A DNA stretch of 64,000 nucleotides, taken from Acanthaster planci (taxonomy: Eukaryota; Echinodermata; Asteroidea; Valvatida; Acanthasteridae). Under the pieces are notes generated by a model that did not search any database, was not told the DNA's origin, and worked only from the letters and a program-made list of their open reading frames with translations. Below, piece by piece: positions 23,534 through 36,431 of this stretch. Numbering within the stretch: position 1 is the stretch's first letter; every line of letters starts with the position of its first letter. The stretch lies in contig NW_019091415.1 in NCBI RefSeq assembly GCF_001949145.1, positions 659,129 through 723,128 of the forward strand, given 5' to 3'. Position numbers and translations under genes: made by a program.

Positions 23534-26500
23534 AATTCTGGATGTACACGTACATGTATCACTGATCCCAGCTAGTACCCATAACATTTTTTGTCCATCA
23601 GGCATGCTGGTCTTCTGAATAAATTACACACATACATGTACACTGTATGTGTACAGATACTGTACATGTACGTACATATATGAGCAGACAAAACTTGCAG
23701 TTTGTCTGATTCACCTTCAGAAACCAGGTAACATGAAAGCACAACAAAACAGAACTTTCCGATGTTATTCCTTGCACCTCAACCTCCCCCCCCAAAAAAC
23801 GAGAAATAAACAACTTAACAATGTAACTTAACAAATCAAAGAAAAATGAACCAAAACAACACCAATCAAAAAAAGAAACAAAATAAAAAAAGAAAGAACT
23901 GAAAGACCTGAAGTGCATGCACTCAAGAGGCATGGGTACATAACATCTAGGCAGTATTTACTGTTAATGTGTTACCCGGCACTATCCACCTACAGTATGG
24001 ATACCGGTAGATACTGCCCCATGGACAGAACCAAACTGTATTTAACTATATTTGACCTTTGCTGACCTACATTGCAGACGCAGCACTGGTTTACTCCTGC
24101 AGGGAATAATATTCAAATCATACCAATGCTATCGGCAACTCCCAAATTTAATAACAGTGTACGTGGCATTTCCAGATTATCGGAATCTGGGCCAAAACAG
24201 ACTTCTTCAACATCTGTTCAAATGGATTACACTGTACCACTTTCTCTCCAATTTCATACTAGCCCGATGTGGCTGAACTTTTAGCATCGGATGTGTGCCT
24301 TAGAGGTTAGGTCATTCTCCTAGTTTGGACACAACCGAAACAACCCGGGGTGGAATGAGTCAATCAGTTTTCATAAGCAGTCAAAACTGTTCAACTCAAA
24401 TACACTTCTCTGAACACTGAGGAGCATACAGCACACGTCAGTTTATCATTCCATAGCATTTGCGTGAGAAATTTCCTTCCATACTTTAACCAAAGGATTC
24501 CTTGGTAGCTGCATACCTCTTCAAAATGTGATGTCCCTAGCTGAGACCAACAAATGTGAATGTCAGACCGGGGGATTTTAGATTGTTGCCCACTTGGAGC
24601 AAATGCTCCAGTGTCAAAGTGAAGTATGATGATTATGTGCGAGCAGAATTAGACTACAACTGATTTAAAACCTTACACGAACGACCTTACCAAAAATCAT
24701 CCGGCTTGGTGATAGTGATGTTGAAATAATGCAGTTAAATTACTTATCTAGCTAATCATTTTTAAATAAATAGCATAACAGATGTTTTTATACTCATGTT
24801 AGGATCGTCCCAGACATGAAATATGCATTTTTCTATTTTACTGTATTCAGTGAAACACGATTTTCGTCGCTAAGGCATTATACAACCTTTCGGCCATGGT
24901 TATTGTTGAAACGTTGTTGCCAATCGATCCTAATTACATGTATATTGGTCCTGATTTCCTGGAAACGTCCTAAAATCAATCTCAGTGGGATAACTGTAAA
25001 TTTCCATGATTTTGTGTCTTAATTAACCCTTTAGATGTTGAAAATGAATTAAGTTGACTTGAGAAATACCAAATTATTGTGTTCATGAAAGTTCACCATA
25101 TTGGCTTTTCAGAAGGAAATGTTGAATGTGTAGAAATTCAGTGTTTGAGAATGAAATGGAGATCGATGCCCTATCAAAATCACTGTCTGTATTTTGTCAA
25201 AAAGTGACAAGAAATCGATGTTGAAGACGTCACAAGTATTAATTTATCATTGTTAAAATGGTTGGTTGTATTTTGATTACTTTGGCCCTAGAACTTGTAC
25301 GTATTTTTCTTAAAATTGTTCCGATATAGATGGCCGTACCCCTTAGGTTTAAGGTTTCCCTCTCGCTCCAATAGCCAGGGACTTTGTGAGCTTGTTCACA
25401 CAGGAACAACTCTTCATCCAAACAAGGCTACCAAGGACCTATTTGTCGAGACGATTTCCACTGAGGGCCAACCTTGATGCAGGACCTTTGCACGCCACAC
25501 GCGAGGGAGTAACCTGCCCTTAATATAATAATTAATCTTTTCGAAAAGAACAAGCTTGTGTTTTTAGTAATCTACTTTTCATGCTGTTCAAAATTAGTTT
25601 GGGAATGTACAGGCGAAGTTTGATTTGAGGGGAGATCTGACTCTGAACATAAGAGATTGGTAACTGACTCGAGATCTCCGGAGTTTGTTTTTTCTCTTGT
25701 AAAGTGTGTAAATACTATTAGTGTAAATACATGTATAAGTGTTTTAATATACTTGATGTTCCCCTTGTCCTTAATTTGGTGGTCTCTTATTTTAAAATAG
25801 TTGCAAACTTGGGGTCATCACTGGAATAGATAGTGTGGAAATAATATTGTGCGTTTAGTGATGACAACTCACAAGCATCACAAATACAGTGAGTTTTATC
25901 ACAATTAACTCGGACAAAATTCTTGAAATATTATGGAGACATGGTGTTGGTGAGATTTTAAACTGGAAGCTGGAGTAGGCCAGAGGATCTTTTGTAAGAT
26001 TCTCTCTTTATCATCTACGGTAATTTCGGACAAATTGTAAGTTTTGTTATTTTTATCTGTTTCCTTTACACATTAAAAAGAGGTTATTTTTATAACTTCC
26101 TTAAACATATTTCTTGTACAACTTGTTTTAGAGAAGTAACGAGACAGTAAAACAAGCCTGGTAAGCCTTTTAACTGACTTCTCATTCATTGCTTAAAACA
26201 TGAGCCTCCTACACTGTACATACATGTACTTGTACATCAGAGAAATCGTCTCAGGGGAAAAAAAGCACTTTGGAGACAAGCTACATGTAATGAATCCAAG
26301 TAACAACTGCAACATATGTCTTGTCCACACAGAGTTTTGATATCACAGGTCCGAAATTTACAGTTTAACTGCTGCTGTATATTAGAGTTTTGAGTATCAA
26401 AATTATTTCTAAAGTTTGTGATGTGGATTTTAGTGACATTACGTTGTAGTTCATATTTACATGTATTTCATACAATGCATCTTTGCACTTCTACAGTGTA

Positions 26501-27459
26501 GACAGTTGTCCACTCCCCTCGTAATTGTCCTCATGGAGATACATGGTTCAATTTTCTTATAAAAAGCCCTTGCCCTCCCTCAAGAGTGAAATTCCAGACC
26601 GCCTAATTCCAGGGGTATGACCCTCACATCCTTGCCACTTTAACAGAGGTTTGTAGACACTGAAGTCCACAGGGGTATGTGTACATGTACACCTGTACAT
26701 TGTAACAGCACAATCAGGAAAGTCTCCAATGATGATCAACTATACTGAGTGACTAGAAAGTTATGTTCAATACTGATTCCCAAATTAAGTCATTAGTTAT
26801 GAATTGTGTTTCCAAGTAACATGCCTTCACAAAGTGTGAAACAAGTACTTGACATTTCAAAAACTTAAACTTCATTTATTTTCTATATATTTGCACAAGA
26901 GAAATTACTGTCATCTGTAACCTTGGTACACCAGAATCATGCCATCAATAATAACTGTCCTACCTTTGTCTTGGATACTGTCTGCTCACTGACCCAGAAT
27001 GAACACGACAGGGAGATATGTCTGCATATCATCATGAGACATCCCATTCTGCCGATAGCATGTGCACGCACACCAGACAGAAGAGCTTCGTGATGTTCGA
27101 AGTGACCACTGTCGCTCATTTAGCTAGTTTTGTTTAGTGCCCATGATACATTTTGTTCATACAGTAGGTTACCAGGGAATTCAATAACAGACTCATTTCC
27201 CGTCCCAGCAGCATATAAGGTAACACAGGGACTGCCAACCAGACTACATGATGTGAACTTATACCCACTGGTACCTGCACTATTTTCACATTTAAGTTTA
27301 TGCAATTAAAGGAGGTGCGAAAACTGTATACACAGACAATATCATTTATGTCTGTTATGTTAAATATACAGTTTGACAGTAGGCCTATCATCTTCTGAAC
27401 TTCAGAGCTGGTTACTTTGGATAAATTCGTAAGCCTCTACATGACAGAGGTATGACAAA

Positions 27460-27603
27460 AACAACTGTCGACTGCTGTGATGCATAATATGACATTTAGA
27501 ACACCCTTGGGCACACATAGTGCCCTTGGCTTCGCCTCCAGTGCTATGCATCCCTCGGGTGTTCAAAACATCATATCCCACATCACACCGGTCAATAATT
27601 GTT
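27460..27603. mobile_element. 144-bp foldback element
   Basis: The two arms, about 50 bases each, are imperfect reverse complements: the left runs AACAACTGTCGAC...CTGTGATG...GAACACCC, the right GGGTGTTC...CATCACACC...AATAATTGTT. A second small palindrome, GGGCACACATAGTGCCC, lies in the loop. The element has no coding capacity and would fold into one long hairpin. Confidence 0.65.
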
Positions 27604-28369
27604 AAATGTTGGTTGAAACATTGTGTCATGCACAAACAAAATTTTCAAAGCTTATTTCCAGTGGCAGTTTTTTCACTTGAGGAAAAATGTAACTGAGTCA
27701 AGCCTTTATTCAAAGAAGCAAACTCAAAATACATTTACAAGCTACATGTACCGACATAAGAAATGAAAATACATGTACATATTCTATGCTCCTTTAAATG
27801 CTCTATTCAATGTAACCAACTTCTAAACGTCATCACCCATAAACTGATATCCAAATGTACCTACCATCTATGCAGCTTATATGTTGCTCACACATCAAGC
27901 AGCAAGCCTGAAAAATAACTGGTGTTAATCCCAAACTTCCATACTACTACTATGTAAAAGTTCAAAGGTTAAAATGTACTGAAGTACATGAAACACATGG
28001 CTAATCAAGACTGGAAAGGAAAACCTGTTCCATTATTTCGAGAGTTTCATTTATTTTACTTGTATGTGATGAAAGAAGAATTCCATTCTTTTGTGGTAAC
28101 CAAGTATGTTTCCATCTGTGAAATCCACAGAATACTGGCATCCCCATACATACATGTATTCTAACAGGAACATTCACTGTTATGTACCACTTGCTTTTTT
28201 GCTTTCAGGTAATGAGGATCTGTCCCCAGGTGAAGTATGCACGCACAAGCACTGCCCCAGTTATGCTATATGAGTTGGACATACCGGTAACACTGCCTTT
28301 CCCTTTCTCCTAACATTTGAATGGCAACTGAGTATGTCTGACTCCGAGAAGCGGTAAAACAACTATAAG

Positions 28370-29783
28370 GAGTTGATAGTTGATAATAGCACCCCTCAGT
28401 ATTGGGAGTTGACAAACTAGCTCCCCTCAGTATTGGGAGTTGACAAACTAGCTCCCCTCAGTTCTGGGAGTTGACAAACTAGCTCCCCCAGTGTTGGGAG
28501 TTGACAAACTAGCTCCCCNNNNNNNNNNNNNNNNNNNNNNNNNNNNNNNNNNNNNNNNNNNNNNNNNNNNNNNNNNNNNNNNNNNNNNNNNNNNNNNNNN
28601 NNNNNNNNNNNNNNNNNNNNNNNNNNNNNNNNNNNNNNNNNNNNNNNNNNNNNNNNNNNNNNNNNNNNNNNNNNNNNNNNNNNNNNNNNNNNNNNNNNNN
28701 NNNNNNNNNNNNNNNNNNNNNNNNNNNNNNNNNNNNNNNNNNNNNNNNNNNNNNNNNNNNNNNNNNNNNNNNNNNNNNNNNNNNNNNNNNNNNNNNNNNN
28801 NNNNNNNNNNNNNNNNNNNNNNNNNNNNNNNNNNNNNNNNNNNNNNNNNNNNNNNNNNNNNNNNNNNNNNNNNNNNNNNNNNNNNNNNNNNNNNNNNNNN
28901 NNNNNNNNNNNNNNNNNNNNNNNNNNNNNNNNNNNNNNNNNNNNNNNNNNNNNNNNNNNNNNNNNNNNNNNNNNNNNNNNNNNNNNNNNNNNNNNNNNNN
29001 NNNNNNNNNNNNNNNNNNNNNNNNNNNNNNNNNNNNNNNNNNNNNNNNNNNNNNNNNNNNNNNNNNNNNNNNNNNNNNNNNNNNNNNNNNNNNNNNNNNN
29101 NNNNNNNNNNNNNNNNNNNNNNNNNNNNNNNNNNNNNNNNNNNNNNNNNNNNNNNNNNNNNNNNNNNNNNNNNNNNNNNNNNNNNNNNNNNNNNNNNNNN
29201 NNNNNNNNNNNNNNNNNNNNNNNNNNNNNNNNNNNNNNNNNNNNNNNNNNNNNNNNNNNNNNNNNNNNNNNNNNNNNNNNNNNNNNNNNNNNNNNNNNNN
29301 NNNNNNNNNNNNNNNNNNNNNNNNNNNNNNNNNNNNNNNNNNNNNNNNNNNNNNNNNNNNNNNNNNNNNNNNNNNNNNNNNNNNNNNNNNNNNNNNNNNN
29401 NNNNNNNNNNNNNNNNNNNNNNNNNNNNNNNNNNNNNNNNNNNNNNNNNNNNNNNNNNNNNNNNNNNNNNNNNNNNNNNNNNNNNNNNNNNNNNNNNNNN
29501 NNNNNNNGTTGGTAGTTGACAAACCAGCTCCCCCGGTGTTGGTAGTTGACAAACCAGGTCCCCCGGTGTTGGTAGTTGACAAACTAGCTCCCCCGGTGTT
29601 GGTAGTTGACAAACTAGCTCCCCCGGTGTTGGTAGTTGACAAACCAGCTCCCCCAGTGTTGGGAGTTGACAAACCAGCTCCCCCAGTGTTGGTAGTTGAC
29701 AAACTAGCTCCCCCGGTGTTGGTAGTTGACAAACTACTGGTAGTTCCTTCAGTTTTGCCTCAGGAACTGGTTTGTCAACTCTC
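28370..29783. repeat. 30-bp minisatellite interrupted by assembly gap
   Basis: Unit of 30 bp with core GTTGACAAACTAGCTCCCC. At least four units before the gap (28370-28518, with CAGTATTGGGA variants) and about eight after it (29508-29740, with CGGTGTTGGTA variants). Beyond the last unit an inverted copy, GGTTTGTCAACTCTC, appears at 29768-29782. As the unit is a multiple of three, frames stay open on both strands; this is a consequence of the repeat and not evidence of a gene. It lies in the 17.6-kb intron. Confidence 0.95.
28519..29507. other. Assembly gap (989 N)
   Basis: A run of 989 undetermined bases inside the 30-bp minisatellite. The true length of the array is probably unknown and the gap size may be an estimate. 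Confidence 1.
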
Positions 29784-30457
29784 AATACATTTGTAACTCA
29801 GGGAACTAAACTTGATTATAACACCTCACCAACAGATTATGTATCTTGATTGGCCGAGATCCAGTCACATAACATTTGCTATTTTTGCTATGTTATTGTG
29901 TGCAGCTAAAAGAGCTACACAGTTTTTCCAACTTTACTGTCCCACAATTCAATATTCCCCAGTCTGATCTGAACGAAACTTTGTATGTTTTCATTTTAGC
30001 CCCTTATCTATCATCTCTCAAACTATGGATGGTAAAATTTGGGCTCCTTCTGGTAGTTTGAAAATAGGGAGACACTGAAATGTCTCCCTAAAAGCCAATG
30101 TCTCCCTGATGCTGAAAAATTTACCACAAAATGTATCCAAAATGACCTATTTGTAAATATTTATCTTTCCATTTGATGTTTAATAATTATTTACATGTAT
30201 GTGAAAGAATAATAAAACCGAACGGTGTTTCAAATACCGATTCATCATCTGTGATTCCTATCTGTGATGTCACTCCTATTGTGTGAAAATCTGCACATGT
30301 ACTACAGTCATGTTTGTACTCGCTGAGACAATGCATTACTGTAATGATTACATGTCGGTCACTTGTGGCTGCTCCTCTTAGCAGTGCCCTAACACTGCGC
30401 ATGTGCAATAGTAAGGTGGCTTCCAGGAAATTCTGCAGCGCGGCCAGCAAGCAATTA

Positions 30458-30625
30458 CAGTTGACTTTCGTTATTACGAAATCAGTTATAACAAAATTCC
30501 CATTATAACAAACACTAATCTGTGGTCCTGGTGAAAACGTGCACATTTCTACGGGGAGAAAATCTGTTATAGCAAAATGTACGAAATTCCTGGTGCAACG
30601 AAAGGTTTCCGTGACTGCGTTGCCT
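30458..30625. mobile_element. pogo/Tigger-like element end
   Basis: TA is followed by CAGTTGACTTTCGTTATTAC and then several ATAAC(A/G)AA strings and a CGGGGAGAAAATC(T)GTTATA block, a layout I know from the terminal regions of pogo-type Tc1/mariner elements. The opposite end and any transposase were not found, so it is a fragment or a very diverged element. Confidence 0.5.
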
Positions 30626-33379
30626 AAAAAACCATTGTTGATGACCCATTTATAAAGTGTTTGCAAATTGCGGTGGTGAAAACATGAGTGCAGTGCAGTG
30701 TACCACACTGGTTCCCGCCGGGCTGAACCGTTGCCAAAGAAAGCATGATAGAAATGCGGCAACCAGTCAATGTACAGTTTCTGCTAAAAAAGGGTCGTAC
30801 ATTCCATGCATACAGCTCTATGGTTGAAAGTCGAAAAACACTGCCGTCACAAATTTTTCTGCTGGTTCATTCACAAAACTTATCTCATGTCTTTGTTTGT
30901 GTTTTCTGCGTTCATGAATTTAATTTGAAGTTGTACTGCTTGTACTCAAGCGAGTGTGTTTCCACAAAATTTCCAGCCGCAGTACGAGGCTTATTGCCCG
31001 CCTCTCCAGATGCATCATGCATGCTTACAACGTGATATACAGACATCGTTTCCTGCAGTCGTGACAGCGTAGAGCACGATTTAAAAAAATCAATGTTATT
31101 TTACATTGATTACACAAACACCAAAACAAAAATTCCCATCCCAATTCAAATAAAAATACACCACAGATAAGTTCGCTTGACTATTCTCACATCTTAAGAG
31201 ACAAACTAATCGCCCAACACTGAATTATTCATATTGCTGCAAAAAGATCTAGTGTACCCGCAAATGAGACTGTGTGTTTTCAAGATGCACATTTGGCAAG
31301 ACACAGCTATCCAATGGCAATATACCTTCATGACGCAGTGGGTGAGTGAACACGGACTATCGATCAATTGTGTCATGCAGCTTGCGTCAAAAATCAAAAG
31401 ACAGACGAAAAATTAAATAAAAATGTCTCTCTGTGACATAATTTGTGTTAGAAAGACTACTTCCATGGATGGGGGCTTTAGTTGATGAGCCTTCACATTC
31501 TTGCAGGTACATCCAGGCCTACATGTGCATGCAGGTTAGTTACTGTTGGCTTTGTCGTCATCCATGGCAATTGAAAGTCTTTTAAAAATCCCTGGATCGA
31601 TGCTTTCACATGTATTTGCTTTTTTAAATTTCACATGCACATTAAACATGTTGTCCTATGACAGTGAAGTTTATTCTAAACAGATCACAAGGTATTTGAT
31701 TAATCATAACCGAGACATCTTTTTGATCAACCATATTGTCCTAATTTTATATTCCGAAAAAACTGAAATACAAGCAGTGACAAGTGAGGAATCGGGTTTG
31801 CTTCTCTTTTCGTGTGGTTGGAACGAATGAGAGAACAATAAAAAAAGATCCTTGATTGCCCTGGGTGTCGAACAGATGCAGATTTATGGAATCCTTTTAT
31901 AGTTTATAACACACATTCCTGGCTTCGGTTAGACAAATTTTCACACAGTACTTGTACATACTGTGTATAAAGGACAAAAAGACCCAAACAGCACACAAGG
32001 CTGGCACAAGCAGCATTCGCATTTTCTCATCCACCAATAAAAATCTTCGGAAGTCCAGCATGGACACAGAAGACATGCTGGATTTTAATTTTCCAAGCTG
32101 TAGGGCTGTGATATGAGTCATGAGCAATACAACAAACACTGCCTACAAGCCATTCCAAAACTGCAAACTCACCCATGGTGATAGGAAAACAAAACCTTTT
32201 GACAGGTGGATAATGGCTGCATGCTGAAGTATCACGTTGTGTCTTATCTCCTCACCAAAAGAGACATTATAATCGCGATGCTGGGTGACTGAAACCATGA
32301 AATATATAGTCAATGTTGTGGATATAATTTCTGCTTTCATCTTAAGAAGGTTGTGGGAACATTCTGAACAAATTAGCCAGAATACTTTGGTTTTGAAATT
32401 CAATTCCAAATTAGCAGGCATTCTGGTATACAAGGATTGTTAGTCGGTATTGTTCGGTATTTAAAAAAATGCGGTATTTGGTAATACTGAAATACCACCC
32501 AAGCCAAGCATACTGGTGTGCGCAATGCACATCATGCTCATTCTGAAGTGCTAGCACTACAGATCTGGGTTAAGACATTTTATGAAGAGGTTGTTAGGAA
32601 AAGTATCTGTACATTTTGCACACATTTCTTCTACAAATTGACATATTTTTACAAGCAGTTAGATCAAATTAATCATTTACTGCTTAAATCAGGTAGAATC
32701 TAAGGGAGAGGTGTTATAAAACAAATACGGACTGCTTTATACCAGTATCTCAGGGTGTAGTAATACTACTGGTCGCCTACCCAGGTGATCCATGGAGATT
32801 CTATTTTACCAATACAAAGGCATTCTTATTTTTCCCTTGACAAGTGTATACCTGTACATAATGTGTGTGTCTTTTACAATGTTTATGACTTCTTTTCTGA
32901 TATTATTTCTCTGCATGCTTTATTGAGTGATGCCTATGCCTTTATTTAAAACTAGCTTGTTTACAACGTGAAGTTTTGGTTTCATTGCATAATAACCAGC
33001 ATTTCTAATCCCAAGAATATAAAGAAATAAATGAAAACCAGTTGATTACACCAATGACTGTATTTTATTGCATAGTTGTGCACTGACACTTTACCATGTT
33101 AAATTTTGAAATTTTGAGGTTGAAAATTGAAATCAAGTAAAATAAATCCAAAACAAATGACATGAACTGAACAAAAGCTCTCTGCCAACTTAGATGTAGA
33201 TTGCTTGTTCTGTGTGTGCACCCATACTGTACTTTTTATCAATATTCTAGTTAATAAAGGGCTCACAGAAGTGCATCTGCTGTTTAAAATATGAAAAACG
33301 GGGTAGAATTTATATCTGAGTGGAAAAAAATGGAAAAATTGCCACATCTTTGCCAATTTCACAATTTCATATAAAATAC

Positions 33380-33432
33380 TGATTTAAATCAATGTTAAAA
33401 AAATCAATTGATTTAAATCATGATTTAAATTG
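33380..33432. repeat. TGATTTAAATCA palindrome cluster
   Basis: Three overlapping copies of GATTTAAATC within 53 bases, in palindromic arrangement. Probably one end of a small DNA element; no partner end was recognised nearby. Confidence 0.55.
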
Positions 33433-36254
33433 TTTAAGCAATTTGTTCAAGGAAAAATCTTCCTATGCCATCCTTTCATTATTTTCCTTTTTTGATGATG
33501 AGCACAGTAACCACCGGTATTTCATTATTCCCAAAGCCTTGTCCTTCCAAGCCTTCTGAATTGCATGCAAATGTCAGTAATGATACTGAGTAAGCACTCT
33601 ATCCCATCTGCAGCTCATTAAAATGCTGAGATGATGTGGAGAAGGAATCACATCATGACTCAACCAAGTATTCTCGGATGAACACATGCATGATGATGTA
33701 CATAAAACATGCTTTTTCCCCAACTGGGGCATTTCGCAAGAATAGGATACATGTATATGAGTTGGGACAGAATGGTTTAGTTCACATTTCAGCTCCTGAG
33801 TGGAAAAATGTATGAAGTGCTGTAGTTTGAATTTGAAAATCATACATAAATGTTAAAGGTAAAAACTGCCCTTCGAAACATAAGCCGCAATATCACATAA
33901 AACTGATTAAGTTCTTCTAAGTAAGTTGGTGTGCTTAGTTATACATGTACATGTAGTATCTACTGCATTAAAGGCCTTTAACTCTGAAACCCTCAACATT
34001 TTCTGTAATATTGTTGCAGTGTACCAGTAGTTTTACAAATGCCGAGCACTGAGTTTTTCAGTAGCATCTTGCAGTCAGTTTCACATCAACTTGATGCCAC
34101 TCTTGTAGCTAGGAATCCATACTTTCTCCATTGTGTCTCAATGTACCGGTATGCAGGCCTACAAGTTTGAGGTCAAATGACCATGACATCAAAACCCTAG
34201 GTCATATTGAATTCAAACTTAACATGTTTGCTGATGAGTACCATCTTTTTAGGCAAGCTAAGCTTCAACACGGTCTTGCATGTGATAGCTGGGTTCTCAG
34301 GTGGGACTGACTCCCCCAGCTGTGAGATGGTCCAAAATGACCCAGCTCTAGGATGTACCAGTACCAGAGCCAACTGCCTTAGTTGACCATGCATGAATTT
34401 TCTTTTATTAGCATGGGTCAGTTCCCAAGAAACATCACATATTCAAAACTACGGTAGGGCTTCCATGTACTGGTACATGTCTGTAAAGCTTTTGTCAATT
34501 GCTACTGTCCGCTGATATCTAACTGCTTAAGATGTGACCAGAGTGCATAGGCCTACTAACAATCAGCTGGGTGAATACAACATTTTGGATTCTGTAAGCT
34601 GGCTTTTTTGGACACAATGAAAAGTTAACCCTATAATAAAGCTTGCTAGACATCTATCTTTACAAATGGTGTGAGGTAATCCCCTATGAAATTTTGTCTC
34701 CTCAAAGCTAAAGATTAGCTAAATCCTCAAACTTGGAAAACCATGAGGATGGCATAATGGCAAGCTGATCAACAGTGTCCCGAACAATGCCCTGCTTATT
34801 AGCAGGCCAAATAGCCAAAATGGAGAATACATTCACTGGCTACATGTACCTGGTAAGTATACCAGGAGCAGTAATTCACAAGTTAATCTCTTGACCACAA
34901 GACCAGACATGTCTGGACCATTACCTGTTACTGTAACTGAACCAATCCTATCACGGAGCTCATTAAAAAGCCAAAGCTGGACAAACACAAAAGATGAATC
35001 AATTGCAAATCACCTCCATTACAATGTACATGTGTAAGCTGTTGCATTGAAAATGTTTTAAGAGAGATTTCTGGCACTGTGGCCAGGCCGCAATGAGTCA
35101 GGTTGGATCAAACCAAGATTGGATGATCCACAGCACTGATGTCTCCATAAGTAACTGATATCTTTGTTATGGTTGAAACTAAATAATCCATGTACTGATG
35201 ATAAACTAAAAGTTTTCTATTCACCTAAATTGATATTCTTATCCAAGCAATATTAGCCGATGTTGTGCATGTGTAATGTAAGAAGGAAGACATGTACATG
35301 TACATCTTTTGTTTTTCTTTAGGAATTCAAAGAATCAGCGTTTTAGAAATGGTACAACCGGTACCACTTTTGGGGGAGGGGGGTTTTGAAGATTACATGT
35401 ACGTTAGTTTTTATGGGCAAAAAAAAAGTCAGTCATTTGTAGAAAACTTGAAATTTGCCCCTTGGACCCCAAACCTGGATTAACCACATTTAATGTACAT
35501 GTACATTGCACAGTCAGTTTCCTGAATCTTGGCTGAACATAAACACACTCCTTAAGAATGCATTGTTGGTAGTTGTTCATGTAGGCTACAGGTACATTTT
35601 ATTTTGGGTCATCTTGGTCAATGTGTTAGGGTGTCGAATGCACAGCCTGTAAAAGTTCAGGGAAGAAATGCAGGACAACTGCATTGTTTCCATTCCATCC
35701 CGTAGGACAACCAAGCAGATTGGGTGGGCACTGGGCAAGCACTGCGCTAGATTCAAGCCAAGTCCCTGACAAGCACAGTGTATTTCCTGAGCCAAAATTT
35801 GTCAACCCCTGCAGTTGGGATTTCTTTCTTCGAAGCCTACATGTGCATTTCTACCTCAATGTTCATTTCTCCAGGCATCTGTAATAGACTTGGGGAGAAA
35901 TGCATCTGTCTATTAAGTGGTGATACATACATGTATATACATGTGCTGATAGGTCATGATAAAATCAATGTACTGGTACATGTACACGTACAATACAATA
36001 CACCTGGCAGCATGTGGTTAATGCTTACTTCCATGTACCCGGGATTCTGGGACCTTTGGTTTAACCACTAATAAATGTATTAATATTCCACAAAATCAAC
36101 ATCCTGCATTTAAAAAATATTCTGATTACAACTCATTACGCATGCATCTGCAAGTGCAACACTGACAAAATATACATAAACAGTACAGTTTGTTGTATGT
36201 GTACATGTATTTCATCCTTGTTAACTGCTTGAACTTCCTCCATCACCTGGGTTT

Positions 36255-36431
36255 TTATTCACATGAATTTTCTAATTGCTCCTTGATTGTAGCTGTCAGT
36301 GACCTCACATGACGTCTCTGTGTAACAGACTCATCCAGTGAGGCATCAATAAGATCTCTGCGCCAAATTAAATGAGATAAAAGCATCCCCACAGGGGGCA
36401 CCTCTAGAATCCGATACTCTATCTCCACCAT
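36255..36431 (-). CDS. Possible terminal coding exon of unknown protein
   Basis: On the minus strand a pyrimidine-rich tract ends in GGCTGTGCAG at 36432, followed by an open frame starting MVEIEYRILEV that runs 58 residues to a TAA. The stop overlaps an AATAAA polyadenylation signal (36254-36259 on the other strand). The peptide is charged and soluble-looking, ends in TIKEQLENSCE, and has no Cys-rich or membrane character. I do not recognise it. It lies inside the 17.6-kb intron of the pikachurin-like gene on the same strand. It could be an alternative 3' terminal exon of that gene (phase 0 would not join the phase-2 donor of exon 3 in this frame), the last exon of a nested gene, or chance. 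Coding status is unproven. Confidence 0.25.
   Translation of the reverse strand: MVEIEYRILEVPPVGMLLSHLIWRRDLIDASLDESVTQRRHVRSLTATIKEQLENSCE

Noticed and set aside
28448-29796. Long open frames on both strands (342-445 codons, Ser-Thr-Gly-rich or VDKLAPP repeats)
   Set aside because: Most of the length is N. The rest is a 30-bp repeat, a multiple of three that has no stops by chance. Flanking pikachurin exons join in phase without it.
30187-30762. 191-codon minus-strand open frame
   Set aside because: It overlaps the pogo-like terminal sequence, has no recognisable domain and no splice context, and reads through repeat text.
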